DNA of 64,000 nt from Gracilibacillus halotolerans (lineage in GTDB: Bacteria; Bacillota; Bacilli; Bacillales; Amphibacillaceae): positions 29,335 to 93,334 of the forward strand of contig NZ_JACHON010000009.1 in assembly GCF_014206945.1 (NCBI RefSeq), read 5' to 3'. The position numbers and the translations under genes are program-made. This document shows, piece by piece, positions 54,371 through 63,659 of the stretch. Every line of letters starts with the position of its first letter. Within the stretch, counting starts at the first letter, position 1. The notes below the pieces were generated by a model that worked only from the letters and a program-made list of their open reading frames with translations, made no database searches and was not told the origin of the DNA.

Positions 54371-57034
54371 TTAGCTGTTTTTTGTTTTACGTGTAAAGTA
54401 GAGACTAATCATCCCCGCTACAAGAATAACTGTACCAAATAGTATTAAATTAAAAGTATTCGTAGCTGTATTCGGTAATTGGTTATCCTTATCATCTGAG
54501 TCTGTATCAGAGGATGTTCCAGCAGCTTCTGAGTCTCCGCTATCCTGATCTTCAGCTGTTTCATTATCTCCATCTGTTGCATCTGTAGAGACATTATCGT
54601 CTTCATCTGAATCTCCATTATTTGAACCAGTATTATCGTTCTCTAATCCTTCATTATTAGAGTCAGTGTTGTCGTTCTCTGATCCTCCATTATTAGAACC
54701 AGTATCGTTATCCTCAGTTCCACCGTTATCGTTGTTATTGGATCCGTCATCATCATTAGCAGGATCATCTTCTTCCGGTCCATCGTCATCCGTATCTTCG
54801 TCCTCTTCCTCAGGTACCTCTTGACGATCATCGATGAAATTTTCGTGGTAAACGAATACACCATTTTCACTTAATCTTTCTAATAACTCGTTGTCATCAT
54901 TCGACAATTCAATTCCATATAAGTAAACACTCTGTAAGTTTGATAACTCTCCTAAAGTACTTACACTCTCAATCGGATTATTACTTAAATTCAAAGATTC
55001 AATTTCTGTTAAGTTAGCTAATGGAGAGATATCCGTAATATTGTTAGATTGTAAATTGACAGATTGGAGATTCGTCAATCCTTCTAATGGACTTAGGTTA
55101 CTGATGTTGTTACTAGATAATGATAAATTATTTAGCTGGTCAAAACCTGATAGAACCTGTATATCATCGATTGCATTATTCGATAAATATAGTGATTTTA
55201 ATTGCTGAAGGTTCGATAGAAAATTAATATCCGTAATACCAAGGTCTGACATCGTTAAATCAGTAAGTGTTGGTATATCTCCAACAATCGAATAATCTGA
55301 TAATGGGTTACTAGAAATATCAAGGTATTGGAGTTTATTAAAGTTTTCTAAAATATCAATATTTTCAATATGGTTATAACCAATTCTTAAAGTAATTAAA
55401 TTCGTTAAATTACTGATTGGAGATAAATCGGATACTTCATTATTATTTAGATTCAAGTAACTAAGAGTTGTTAGATTCTCCAATGATGAAAGATCTTGAA
55501 CCTGATTAAATCCGATAGAAAGATCTTCAAGATTCTCTAACTGTTCAATTGGTGATAAATCAGATATCTTATTCTCTAATAGATAGAGCAATCGTAGGTT
55601 ATGAGCTAATTCTAAACCTTTTAGAGAAGCAATATCACCGTCAGTAACAGTCAAATTCTCTAGATACTCAATATCTTTTTCCGTTACATTACGAGTATGA
55701 ACTCCTACTTCTTCAGACACAGCTTGTTTTAGATTATCGCTCTCGAAAGTAACTTCTGGTGCATCTGCATCTTCTCCATCTGTCTTTACTTTTACAGATT
55801 CAAGGTCACTTAAATCATGGAGATACTGCATTTCTAAATAGATGTTATAAAGTATATTTGGTGTTAAATCAGTGAAAGTGTATTCTGTGACACCATTTTC
55901 TAGTAAAATTTGTTCTATGTAGTCTCTAGTGTCTCCTAAATCACTGCCAGTACCAAATAAACTAATACTTAATAGCTTGGTTACATCTGACCATTTTATC
56001 GTAAAAGAAGTCTCATCGACGTCAACAATCTCAAACTCGAATGGTTCGGATTCTTCACGCATCTCACCCAAATTGAATTGGAGTTCAATCGGATTGTTAG
56101 CATAATTAACCCCATCTTGTACTTGGAAGGTTATCGATTCTGAAATACTCGGGTCACTTCCACTATAAAGAATTGCTTCAAAACTACCTACAGGTAAAGA
56201 TAATTCTACTAGTTCATTAGCCGAGGATAAGTAATGGCTTTCCTCAACTCCTTCTGTACTTTCTTCATTTCCACGAATCAATAGTAATTCATCCTGAATA
56301 GGCACATCTACTTTCGTTTCAATGGAAACCGGAACTAGCTCTTCATTAGTCCAATATGGCGTTGAGTATAAGTAATTAGAAAATACATAGTTATCAGTAA
56401 GTAGATTAATCGTGTACTCTTCTCCCAGCGTCAGTCCTTCAAACGTATAGCTAGTCGTGTCAGCAGAAACAGTATCCACCAATTCAAAATTTAAATAAAC
56501 TTCAATTTCTTCTACATCTTGTAGTCCACTTGATTCCCATGAAACAGTAACCGAATCCTTTGTAACTTCTTCTTCCGAAAGTATTAATTCAGGCTCTTGT
56601 ACCTCAGATCCATCATTCTCGTCTTCCGCAAGAGTAGTAACTTCAGAGTCTTCTAAGAACTCTTCAGGTTCTTCTACCAATTCTTCGTTTACTGCTGCTT
56701 CAATTTCTTCCTCTTCTTGCACTTGTTGAGTCTCAGCTTCTGTGCTGTCAGTTTCTACACTGTCAGCTTCCGTTTCTTCCACTTCGTCAGCCGTTATCTC
56801 TTCACTTTCGGCAGAATCTGTGGATTCTTCTGATTCCTCATTTTCACCTTCAGTTGCATTGTCAGCAGCTTCATTTGCTTGTTCTGTTACGAATTCTTCA
56901 TTGTTAACAGATTGAGTTTGGTCCCCATCCTGTTCTGTTTCGGCTAATACTTGAACAGGCATTAAAACTAGCGAAAGAACTAAAACAATCGCTGAAAATC
57001 CACTAATGAAGCGCGTGAACTTTTTTCTCCTCAA
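54371..57034 (-). CDS. Internalin-like leucine-rich-repeat cell-wall protein (LPxTG)
   Basis: An 887-residue surface protein. Signal peptide at 1-31, an acidic Glu/Asp/Ser/Thr region (about 32-155), fibronectin-III-like domains (about 160-420), about ten 22-residue leucine-rich repeats (about 470-705, pattern L-x-x-L-x-x-L-x-L-x-x-N-x-I-x-D-I-S-P-L), an Asp/Asn/Gly/Glu stalk (about 745-850) and the sorting signal L-P-N-T-A (853-857) with hydrophobic helix and basic tail. It should be anchored by a housekeeping sortase and bind a surface or host/plant partner. Confidence 0.92.
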   Translation of the reverse strand: MRRKKFTRFISGFSAIVLVLSLVLMPVQVLAETEQDGDQTQSVNNEEFVTEQANEAADNATEGENEESEESTDSAESEEITADEVEETEADSVETDSTEAETQQVQEEEEIEAAVNEELVEEPEEFLEDSEVTTLAEDENDGSEVQEPELILSEEEVTKDSVTVSWESSGLQDVEEIEVYLNFELVDTVSADTTSYTFEGLTLGEEYTINLLTDNYVFSNYLYSTPYWTNEELVPVSIETKVDVPIQDELLLIRGNEESTEGVEESHYLSSANELVELSLPVGSFEAILYSGSDPSISESITFQVQDGVNYANNPIELQFNLGEMREESEPFEFEIVDVDETSFTIKWSDVTKLLSISLFGTGSDLGDTRDYIEQILLENGVTEYTFTDLTPNILYNIYLEMQYLHDLSDLESVKVKTDGEDADAPEVTFESDNLKQAVSEEVGVHTRNVTEKDIEYLENLTVTDGDIASLKGLELAHNLRLLYLLENKISDLSPIEQLENLEDLSIGFNQVQDLSSLENLTTLSYLNLNNNEVSDLSPISNLTNLITLRIGYNHIENIDILENFNKLQYLDISSNPLSDYSIVGDIPTLTDLTMSDLGITDINFLSNLQQLKSLYLSNNAIDDIQVLSGFDQLNNLSLSSNNISNLSPLEGLTNLQSVNLQSNNITDISPLANLTEIESLNLSNNPIESVSTLGELSNLQSVYLYGIELSNDDNELLERLSENGVFVYHENFIDDRQEVPEEEDEDTDDDGPEEDDPANDDDGSNNNDNGGTEDNDTGSNNGGSENDNTDSNNEGLENDNTGSNNGDSDEDDNVSTDATDGDNETAEDQDSGDSEAAGTSSDTDSDDKDNQLPNTATNTFNLILFGTVILVAGMISLYFTRKTKNS

Positions 57035-57150
57035 AGTAATTCCTCCCTTTTTTTAGATATTTCTACCATTTCATATACTAACCTACCAATTTGGTAAGTC
57101 AATATATTATAGTAAAAATAAGGAAAAAGTTACATTGGAGGATTTTCACA

Positions 57151-57231
57151 ATGGAAACTATAGATTCACTTCTTCACATTAACCAAGACTTTTTAACCAA
57201 TTTAAATGATACGTTAAGTCATTTAGTATGA
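57151..57231 (+). CDS. Possible 26-residue peptide
   Basis: An ORF beginning M-E-T-I-D-S-L-L-H-I-N with GGAGG nine bases upstream and no recognisable family. It could be a small protein or a relic of a decayed gene. It lies in the gap between the LRR gene and the next orphan gene, on the opposite strand. Confidence 0.3.
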   Translation: METIDSLLHINQDFLTNLNDTLSHLV

Positions 57232-57251
57232 GGAAGTTGTTAAATAGATAC

Positions 57252-58088
57252 TTAATATCTATGAGTATTCGAAGAATCGATGTCATTTAGATCAAGAATG
57301 AGTGCTATATACTTTTCGGCGAGTAATGTTGGGGTAAATGTATCTTCTTCCATTAAAAGACGGATATCTTTTTCAAACTGGATCCATATTTTTTCTATTT
57401 TCTCTAAATTGAAACGTTCATCAGGATTATTTTTTTCAGTATTTTCTGCTAACTGCTTGATATATTCTATCGTATTATTTTCAGGGAGTTTGGTATAGGA
57501 GATCCAAATATCTTTATCGACGACAGATTGATACTTTTCCATTTCTTTTTGTACTTTATTATCAATATTTTGGAGTGTGTAATATAACTGGAGGTAATTT
57601 TTTTCTGTTGGTGATGCTTTAACTTCTTCAAACGCACTTGAAATTTTATTAGAGATATAATCAGCCAATGCTAGTTCTGTTAGGGCAAACTCGCTTATTT
57701 CTTCCTCGGTGATTAATTGATATAGTGGATCCGTGATATCTATCGTGGTGCCTCCTGAAATAGAATTTACAATCGTCATTCGGGGCGAGTGATGTTCCCA
57801 ACCCTGATACATTGTCTGTTCATCTTCTTTGAAATAAAATTCGTAATTAGGTGTGCCAGCCATATCATAAATACCATCAAAAGTTAGATTCTCGAGCATA
57901 ATTTTTATTTCTATTATTTTTTCTTTGTCAGTAAATACCCTACTATCTTCTAATGTTTGATTCGTATCTTTCAACTCTCTAATGACAAACTCCTCTTTTT
58001 TAAAACCAATTAAATCACTAAAATTAATAAATAGGAATAAAAGAATGACAGCAAAAAACAGTAATAGGATATACTTTCTAAATTTCAC
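57252..58088 (-). CDS. Orphan membrane-anchored extracytoplasmic protein
   Basis: A 278-residue protein with a signal anchor (about 5-25; no lipobox) and a hydrophilic, mostly helical body rich in Glu, Lys and Ile. I recognise no domain; the region F-T-D-K-E-K-I-I-E-I-K-I and Y-E-F-Y-F-K-E-D-E-Q-T-M-Y resembles small regulatory lipoprotein folds only loosely. The ribosome site GGGAGG and 37 bases around it are repeated exactly at 63810-63846. Function unknown. Confidence 0.65.
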   Translation of the reverse strand: MKFRKYILLLFFAVILLFLFINFSDLIGFKKEEFVIRELKDTNQTLEDSRVFTDKEKIIEIKIMLENLTFDGIYDMAGTPNYEFYFKEDEQTMYQGWEHHSPRMTIVNSISGGTTIDITDPLYQLITEEEISEFALTELALADYISNKISSAFEEVKASPTEKNYLQLYYTLQNIDNKVQKEMEKYQSVVDKDIWISYTKLPENNTIEYIKQLAENTEKNNPDERFNLEKIEKIWIQFEKDIRLLMEEDTFTPTLLAEKYIALILDLNDIDSSNTHRY

Positions 58089-58093
58089 TTCAA

Positions 58094-58130
58094 ACCTCCC
58101 TCAATATAATTAATTTTTCTTTCATTTACT
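58094..58130. repeat. 37-base direct repeat, first copy
   Basis: Identical to 63810-63846 in the same orientation. It contains the ribosome site region upstream of the 57252-58088 gene. Confidence 0.85.
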
Positions 58131-58198
58131 ATAGATACAGCTCCATCCCATAAAGACACTCAATCGAGAATCTAGATAATATGATGTTGATTCCTATA

Positions 58199-58924
58199 CT
58201 ATTCACCACTGTCAATAAACGCTTCAAGTTCTTTTGTTTTCACTCCGTCCGCTTGGTATGATAATCCATCCTGTTGATTGTCGGGTACTGTTCCATTGAT
58301 TGCAATGTCCACATCTTGAACCAATTGCGTCAAATACTCGAACGCCTGAGCTTGTCGTTCGGTAGCTGGCTTCCATTCCTTAACAGCTTCTCCTTTATTT
58401 TCACCGTACTTCTCATCCAAGTATTCAAATTCCAAATGTTCCGTTCGCTTGTCATGTTCTACTTGAACGATTTGTGCCAATGTATAAATATTATCGAAAT
58501 CTTTTTCAAGGTCACCACCCTCAACATCAACAAATGTTCCTAAGATATTCGTGATCGATTGCGCTTTCAAATATTGGTGATACGCTTCGTCCAATCCCGC
58601 TTCAAAATATTTATCCGGAGTTTCGTTTTGCAAGGAAGTCAACGTTTGGGAAATCCATTTCTTTGCATTTGCGGTGAAGTCCGGCTTTTCAATGTTGCCC
58701 GTCGTCGATATATCTTTCCATTCTTTAGGATCCATTGAAGCGGCTTCTACTTTTCCTTCCGTTACAGCCTCTACTTTTTGTTCTTCGGACGCATCGGCTT
58801 TAATTTCCGTTACAGTCTCTTCCTTTTTTTCCTCTTTCGATGCTTCTTCCGTCTCACCCATTCCACAACCGACCAACAACACGCAGACCAAGATACCCGT
58901 CATTCCTGTTTTCCAAAAATTCAT
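58199..58924 (-). CDS. Orphan lipoprotein with acidic linker
   Basis: A 241-residue lipoprotein (lipobox L-V-G-C). Residues about 25-65 are a Glu/Lys/Val-rich repeat-like linker (E-E-K-K-E-E-T-V-T-E), followed by a helical domain with D-P-K-E-W-K-D-I-S-T and E-A-Y-H-Q-Y-L-K-A-Q. No family recognised. The codons look somewhat richer in G and C than in neighbouring genes, suggesting a separate origin; I have not measured this. A 25-base palindrome lies 76 bases upstream. Confidence 0.65.
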   Translation of the reverse strand: MNFWKTGMTGILVCVLLVGCGMGETEEASKEEKKEETVTEIKADASEEQKVEAVTEGKVEAASMDPKEWKDISTTGNIEKPDFTANAKKWISQTLTSLQNETPDKYFEAGLDEAYHQYLKAQSITNILGTFVDVEGGDLEKDFDNIYTLAQIVQVEHDKRTEHLEFEYLDEKYGENKGEAVKEWKPATERQAQAFEYLTQLVQDVDIAINGTVPDNQQDGLSYQADGVKTKELEAFIDSGE

Positions 58925-58999
58925 TATTATTACCCCTTTAGAAATGTTTGTAATATAACCGTACCATATATAGATTGGTATTTTAAGGCTAGATCAAAT

Positions 59000-59024
59000 A
59001 TTAATTGTTGATATCAACATTAAT
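59000..59024. promoter_or_regulatory. Palindrome, possible operator
   Basis: The perfect palindrome GTTGATATCAAC is flanked by ATTAAT on both sides (one extra T). It lies upstream of the orphan lipoprotein gene. No bound factor is known. Confidence 0.35.
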
Positions 59025-59114
59025 AACGCCCAAGCAAGATGCTGTGACAAGGTAAAAAGCCACGAGTAAATCGGAATATCTCCTGAACACTTTTGGATTT
59101 ACGATTCTTTCTTT

Positions 59115-59501
59115 TCATTGACCAACCATGGAATTTCCAATCACTATCACTTCCCTTTGAAGTAGAGTTCTGTGAGGTATGTCAGTGCTCACCCCTGAGA
59201 AATGGGCTAATTTGGGATGATAAAATGAACTCACATTAAATGGTCTTGTAGCATGTGGATTATGAAATACTACTAAATCCTCTAGTAACTCTTCACCAGC
59301 TTGAACTTTTTCTGATATCTCGAAGATGGGTTGTGTACCTAGATCGTTATATAGCTTTTGTGTAGATATAATTAATCTAGGAGCAACACTAACCATTCTA
59401 TCTTTACCTGCTGTTGCTACAGCAACATGCTCTAACTTAGAAATATTGACACATATAATTAGTGTTTGACATGTAATTTGAGCAATTTTTTCGGTTTTAA
59501 T
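59115..59501 (-). pseudogene. Frame-disrupted ORF of unknown family
   Basis: An open frame of 128 codons (I-K-T-E-K-I-A-Q-I-T-C-Q through to G-N-S-M-V-G-Q) has no start codon of its own. GGGGGAG followed six bases later by ATG-AAT-TAA (ATG at 59506-59508) suggests the original start, put out of frame by one base. An internal ATG at 59396 could start a 93-residue piece. Motifs such as F-H-N-P-H-A and F-Y-H-P-K-L-A-H-F look like real protein, but I do not recognise a family. Confidence 0.45.
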
Positions 59502-59599
59502 TCATGGAATACTCCCCCGTTACTTCAATATTTATTGCTTTCATACCAACGCAATGTTCAATAAATCTCGATAAATATGAAGTTGATCAACTCCAGTGA

Positions 59600-60712
59600 T
59601 TACAACACGATTCCACCACTTCTAACATTGACTTTTACCTTGGGATTAACGAGGATTTGCTCATAATAATTTTCTCCCTTTATTTCCTCCCATATAGATG
59701 GATAAAAAGCAATAATTTCTCTACCTAATCCAAGTATGTCACTTTGATTCGCTGCAAGTTTTTTGAACAGATTATCCGCTTTTTCAGTGAGAATCTTTGA
59801 TATTTGTATTTCCAAAAAACTAATCCTCTCCTGCTTATTTAATTGGTCTGGAGGATAGTCAACAATTTCCACGTCCAATTCCAGCAAAATATCAGCATGT
59901 ACCTTTTCTTCTTTTCTCAGTTTAAGTTTTCTTGATACACTTTTGACATTATAGCTGACGGATACGTTAGCATCCTTATCTAATTGCTCTGTTAAAAGTA
60001 CCTGTTTAGATTTCTTTTCCATAAATAATATTAGCAAAGTACTTTCAGCAGGAGTAAGAAGCTGTCCGGTAAAGCTGTGGTCATGAAAAAGAGCAACCCC
60101 ATTTATTATAACTTCATTTTCCGCCTCATCCTTGCTCAAATAAGGAAGCATGAAATCTTTTCCTTCATCAAACAAATAGGTGCGAATCGATCTTAGTGTA
60201 ATATTCTGAATCTCCGAATTAATTTCACTACTGTGAATCAATTCGTACAGATATTCCCCTTTTTCAACTTCATTTTCGGATAAATGGGCAATTAATTCAT
60301 TTGCACTGTTATCTGTTACAGCAATTTTGGCGTTTAAATCCACCCTTGGATCCCGATAAAAAGCATCCAGCACATTATAAATATCACCTTTTGCAACGTC
60401 GATTCCTAAGATCAATGCTCTTCCTTTTGCGGGATCATAATTACCAGGTACGCTTCGGTCAATCGTCATGCTTGCTTCTTTTATTGAACTTCCTTTTCCA
60501 GTTACCAATTCATTCAATATCGATATTTCTCCTCTACTTGACTCACTAATATTCATATCTCTAATAATTGAAGTTATTTGATAATCACCATTCTCATTCA
60601 AGTCAAAACCTGATAAATACACAGTACGGGAATTCTTTAGTAGTCTTTCATCCCAGCATCCAGCTAGTAATAGAAGTATACAGATGAGCAAAAAGAGCTC
60701 AGTTTTCCTCAT
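59600..60712 (-). CDS. gerC: Spore germinant receptor, C subunit (Ger(x)C lipoprotein)
   Basis: A 370-residue lipoprotein (lipobox L-A-G-C, then W-D-E-R) of the GerAC family with its three-domain fold; G-K-G-x-S-I-K-E-A and V-I-N-G-V-A-L-F motifs are present. It sits on the outer face of the inner spore membrane and works with the A and B subunits in nutrient sensing. It overlaps the B gene by 14 bases. The paralogue class (GerA, GerB, GerK or other) cannot be set from this alone. Confidence 0.92.
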   Translation of the reverse strand: MRKTELFLLICILLLLAGCWDERLLKNSRTVYLSGFDLNENGDYQITSIIRDMNISESSRGEISILNELVTGKGSSIKEASMTIDRSVPGNYDPAKGRALILGIDVAKGDIYNVLDAFYRDPRVDLNAKIAVTDNSANELIAHLSENEVEKGEYLYELIHSSEINSEIQNITLRSIRTYLFDEGKDFMLPYLSKDEAENEVIINGVALFHDHSFTGQLLTPAESTLLILFMEKKSKQVLLTEQLDKDANVSVSYNVKSVSRKLKLRKEEKVHADILLELDVEIVDYPPDQLNKQERISFLEIQISKILTEKADNLFKKLAANQSDILGLGREIIAFYPSIWEEIKGENYYEQILVNPKVKVNVRSGGIVL

Positions 60713-61802
60713 AGGTCGATGCCGCCTCTCTTTTAAAAATAATTGTTATTAAAAGCAGTACGATAGGGATAATAACACCGAAAATTAAGCTAAAATACTT
60801 TAACCATTCTTCCAACAAGGTAATCTCCATATAATAAAATATTATCGAAACGATAAGAGCGAACGTTCCAGATAGCATCACAGCAAATTTATGTTTTATA
60901 CGGATTAATTTACTTATTCCTATACTTGCTGAAAAGGAGTAGCTGATGATAGTAGTAAAAACGACCAGCCCCCAGAAGGAAAGAAATATTAAATCTAATC
61001 GGCTTAACACTCTTATTTCCACTGCACTTAGTATGTATAGAACTGGTTCCCGCGTGATTTTCATTTCTTCTGGACTAAGCATCATCGTACTTATAATTAC
61101 GATATACATAAAAAATATTGTTACAAATAAGATTGTGAAAAATGCCCCTTTCAGTACCGAAATACTTTTAGACCGCTTCATAAATGCAAAATAAATAAGT
61201 AATGTTTCATAGCCTATGAAAGATACAAAGGCATCCTCTGTACCTTTAAGAATATTCCATCCACCATTGTGCCCAATAGGGAAGAGATAGCGGATATCCA
61301 TGGATGGATCATCATAAACAACAAATGTAATAAGGAATAAAAGCGGGATCAACAAGAAGAGAAAAGAAAATAAAGAAATCACATTTTTTATCGTACAAAT
61401 ACTTCCATAAATAAGTAGAATGAAAAATATCAAAAGTAAAACCCATCCTGGAGTTTCAGGGAGTATCCATCGTTTTAAAGTATCTGTATATATAATAAAG
61501 ATATAACAAATGATAGTGAGCAGGTACATAACATATAAAAAATTTAATACAGTTCCAAGCATTTTCCCCAATATTACTTTAGAGAAATCAAATAAGGTAA
61601 GATTGGGGAACTTTCTGCATAGAAACCAGATAATCAGTAAAATTAGTTGGATTAAAATCCCAGTAAATAGAATAGAAATCCACCCGTCACTGCCTGCTGT
61701 GTGATGTGTATGGTGAGGTAATGCTAACAAGCCTACCCCTATCATCGTTTGCGCCAGCACATAAAATAGATTTACAGAACTAATACGGCCCTTCACTTTC
61801 AT
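60699..61802 (-). CDS. gerB: Spore germinant receptor, B subunit (Ger(x)B permease-like)
   Basis: A 367-residue protein with ten predicted helices and the family's opening M-I-G-V-G-L-L-A-L-P motif; related to amino-acid/polyamine transporters. It is the germinant-binding subunit in characterised receptors. It overlaps the A gene by 23 bases and the C gene by 14 bases, so the three are translated as a unit. Confidence 0.92.
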   Translation of the reverse strand: MKVKGRISSVNLFYVLAQTMIGVGLLALPHHTHHTAGSDGWISILFTGILIQLILLIIWFLCRKFPNLTLFDFSKVILGKMLGTVLNFLYVMYLLTIICYIFIIYTDTLKRWILPETPGWVLLLIFFILLIYGSICTIKNVISLFSFLFLLIPLLFLITFVVYDDPSMDIRYLFPIGHNGGWNILKGTEDAFVSFIGYETLLIYFAFMKRSKSISVLKGAFFTILFVTIFFMYIVIISTMMLSPEEMKITREPVLYILSAVEIRVLSRLDLIFLSFWGLVVFTTIISYSFSASIGISKLIRIKHKFAVMLSGTFALIVSIIFYYMEITLLEEWLKYFSLIFGVIIPIVLLLITIIFKREAASTYEEN

Positions 61803-63270
61803 CTATTTTCCACTTCCTTGATTGTTTTTCCTGTTTGAAATGAGGGGAGTCTTTAGGCTGTTTATACATCATCCATGAAGGAACACGAATAATAGTGTCT
61901 TTAAAATCCTTCATGTTCAATGGAACAAAAGGCGCAAAGTATGGCTGACCGAATGAAGTAAGACGTGACAAGTGAATTAATACACATAACACCCCAATAA
62001 CAATACCAAAAAAGCCAAATGTTGCTGCCAATAGCATTAAAGGGAATCCCAAGACACGAATTGAGCTGCTCATTTCTATGTTTGGCTGAACAAATGATGA
62101 GACTGATGTTAATGCGACAACTATAAGACCACCATAGGAGACAATTCCTGCCTCAACCATTGCTGTTCCTACAACTAGCCCTCCGACAATCCCAAAAGTT
62201 GTGGCAACGGAAGGTGGCAGTCGAATGGACGCTTCTCTAAGCAACTCTAAAGAAAGCTGCATAATCATCAACTCTATAAATGGCTGAAATGGTACATAGC
62301 TCAACGAAGACTGCAGCGAATAAACAAGCTCCAAAGGAATTGATTCATAGTGGAATGAAACGAAAGCAATATATAATGCAGGTAGAATAAGCGCAATAAT
62401 ATAACTGAACAGGCGTATAAGTCTAAAAAATGAACCTAACCACCAACGGGTAGTATAGTCATCAGGTGTTTGAAAGAACGTCATAAATGTCGCTGGCAAT
62501 ATAATTACACTAGGACTTCCATCTATAATTAAAGCAACCCTTCCGTCCTTTAAATTTGCTGAAGCTTTATCTGGCCTTTCCGTAAGAAAAAGCTGGGGGA
62601 ATGGGGTAATTGTATGATCTTCAATGCAATCTTGGATATCTCCTTCTAATCGGATAGAATTAAGGGTAATACTTTTTATGCGTTCTTCAACCTTCTTGAT
62701 AATTTCTGAATCTGCCACATGCTCCAAATAAATTAGTGAAACATTCGTCGTTGTTGAGGAGCCCAATGTAAACTCTCTAACCGTGAAATCCGGTGATTTT
62801 GTTAAAGTACGAAGTAAATAAGTGTTTTTGTCTAAGCTTTCAACGAAACCTACTTTTGCTCCAAGGATTGTTTTTTCTACGGCAGGCTCTGAAACTTGCC
62901 TATCGATTGATGCAGTTGTTTTCAGCAGGAATCCCTCATTATTCATGCCTTTTTTTATTAGTAGACAATAACCATCTAATAATCCGTTGATGGCTATTTT
63001 AATACTTTTGCTCGTGCGAATCTCCTGGCTATATAGCTCATTTAAAATATCGTTATTTTCCATTTTTATAAGTGGTTTAATGATTTTGGATTCAAGAATT
63101 TCCTGATCAACTAATGAATTGATGTAAAGGATATTATAGATTTGGCCATCGCTATGTATTTCACGCTCTTTTAAATCGCTGGTATGATTTAATTGACTTT
63201 TAATATTCTCTATGGAGAGATTTTCTTGATTTATCAAGGGCCTTTTGGATTTATTTCTTTTAATTCGCAT
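61780..63270 (-). CDS. gerA: Spore germinant receptor, A subunit
   Basis: A 496-residue GerA-family protein: N-terminal soluble domain (about 1-260) and a C-terminal membrane part with about five helices, with P-F-P-Q and E-R-P-D-K in the linker and L-L-R-E-A-S-I-R-L-P before a helix. GAGGTG seven bases upstream sets the start at 63270 rather than 63294. A sigma-G-type promoter lies 35 bases upstream. The A subunit forms an oligomeric ion channel in characterised receptors. Confidence 0.93.
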   Translation of the reverse strand: MRIKRNKSKRPLINQENLSIENIKSQLNHTSDLKEREIHSDGQIYNILYINSLVDQEILESKIIKPLIKMENNDILNELYSQEIRTSKSIKIAINGLLDGYCLLIKKGMNNEGFLLKTTASIDRQVSEPAVEKTILGAKVGFVESLDKNTYLLRTLTKSPDFTVREFTLGSSTTTNVSLIYLEHVADSEIIKKVEERIKSITLNSIRLEGDIQDCIEDHTITPFPQLFLTERPDKASANLKDGRVALIIDGSPSVIILPATFMTFFQTPDDYTTRWWLGSFFRLIRLFSYIIALILPALYIAFVSFHYESIPLELVYSLQSSLSYVPFQPFIELMIMQLSLELLREASIRLPPSVATTFGIVGGLVVGTAMVEAGIVSYGGLIVVALTSVSSFVQPNIEMSSSIRVLGFPLMLLAATFGFFGIVIGVLCVLIHLSRLTSFGQPYFAPFVPLNMKDFKDTIIRVPSWMMYKQPKDSPHFKQEKQSRKWKIDESEGPY

Positions 63271-63304
63271 CTCTGCACACCTCTTCTGCACCACTTCTTG
63301 TTAG

Positions 63305-63333
63305 TAGTATGTAGAACTTGAATACAATTATGC
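63305..63333 (-). promoter_or_regulatory. Sigma-G-type promoter of the ger operon
   Basis: On the minus strand GCATA (63333-63329) and CATACTA (63311-63305) are 17 bases apart, fitting the forespore sigma-G consensus. Confidence 0.7.
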
Positions 63334-63400
63334 AAATAGAAGATGGAAGTTGATTCAAAGAGCATGCAAGGACATCAGTAGGATAAAACAACTGTACGCA

Positions 63401-63475
63401 CTGGATACTTACTCCCATTTATTAACGAGCATGGACCATGAAGCAATGGAAAAATTCGAGGAATTATTTGTTTGA
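63401..63475 (+). pseudogene. Tyrosine-recombinase (integrase) C-terminal remnant
   Basis: The last 24 codons read L-D-T-Y-S-H-L-L-T-S-M-D-H-E-A-M-E-K and end F-E-E-L-F-V. L-D-T-Y-S-H-L carries the nucleophilic tyrosine of phage-type integrases, followed by the usual C-terminal helix. Nothing recognisable as the rest of the enzyme is upstream. It points toward the tRNA-Val gene, 112 bases away. Confidence 0.7.
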
Positions 63476-63543
63476 TTAAGTGTTTTTTTTAGGTGTATCC
63501 GTAAGGGAGTGTTTAGAGTAGTAATGCAACTAAACAGGATAAG

Positions 63544-63580
63544 TAAAAACCCCCTGAACCTATCTGGGTCAAGGGGTTTC
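63544..63580 (-). terminator. Terminator of tRNA-Val
   Basis: On the minus strand CCCCTTGACCC pairs with GGTTCAGGGG, then TTTTT. Confidence 0.85.
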
Positions 63581-63586
63581 ATTTAG

Positions 63587-63659
63587 TGATTCCGATTGGG
63601 CTCGAACCAACGACCTCTACCCTGTCAAGGTAGCGCTCTCCCAGCTGAGCTACGGAATC
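63587..63659 (-). tRNA. tRNA-Val (GAC)
   Basis: Cloverleaf of 73 bases: acceptor GATTCCG with CGGAATC, D arm GCTC/GAGC, anticodon stem CTACC/GGTAG with loop TTGACAG (anticodon GAC, decodes GUC), and T loop TTCGAGC. CCA is not encoded. Confidence 0.95.

Noticed and set aside
54643..54870. Minus-strand ORF of 75 codons with repeated motifs; possible tandem repeat locus
   Set aside because: It is the shadow of the acidic stalk of the LRR surface protein in another frame.
54900..55640. Regularly spaced repeats of about 66 bases suggesting a CRISPR-like array
   Set aside because: The period is the 22-residue leucine-rich repeat of a coding region; units are diverged and have no spacers.
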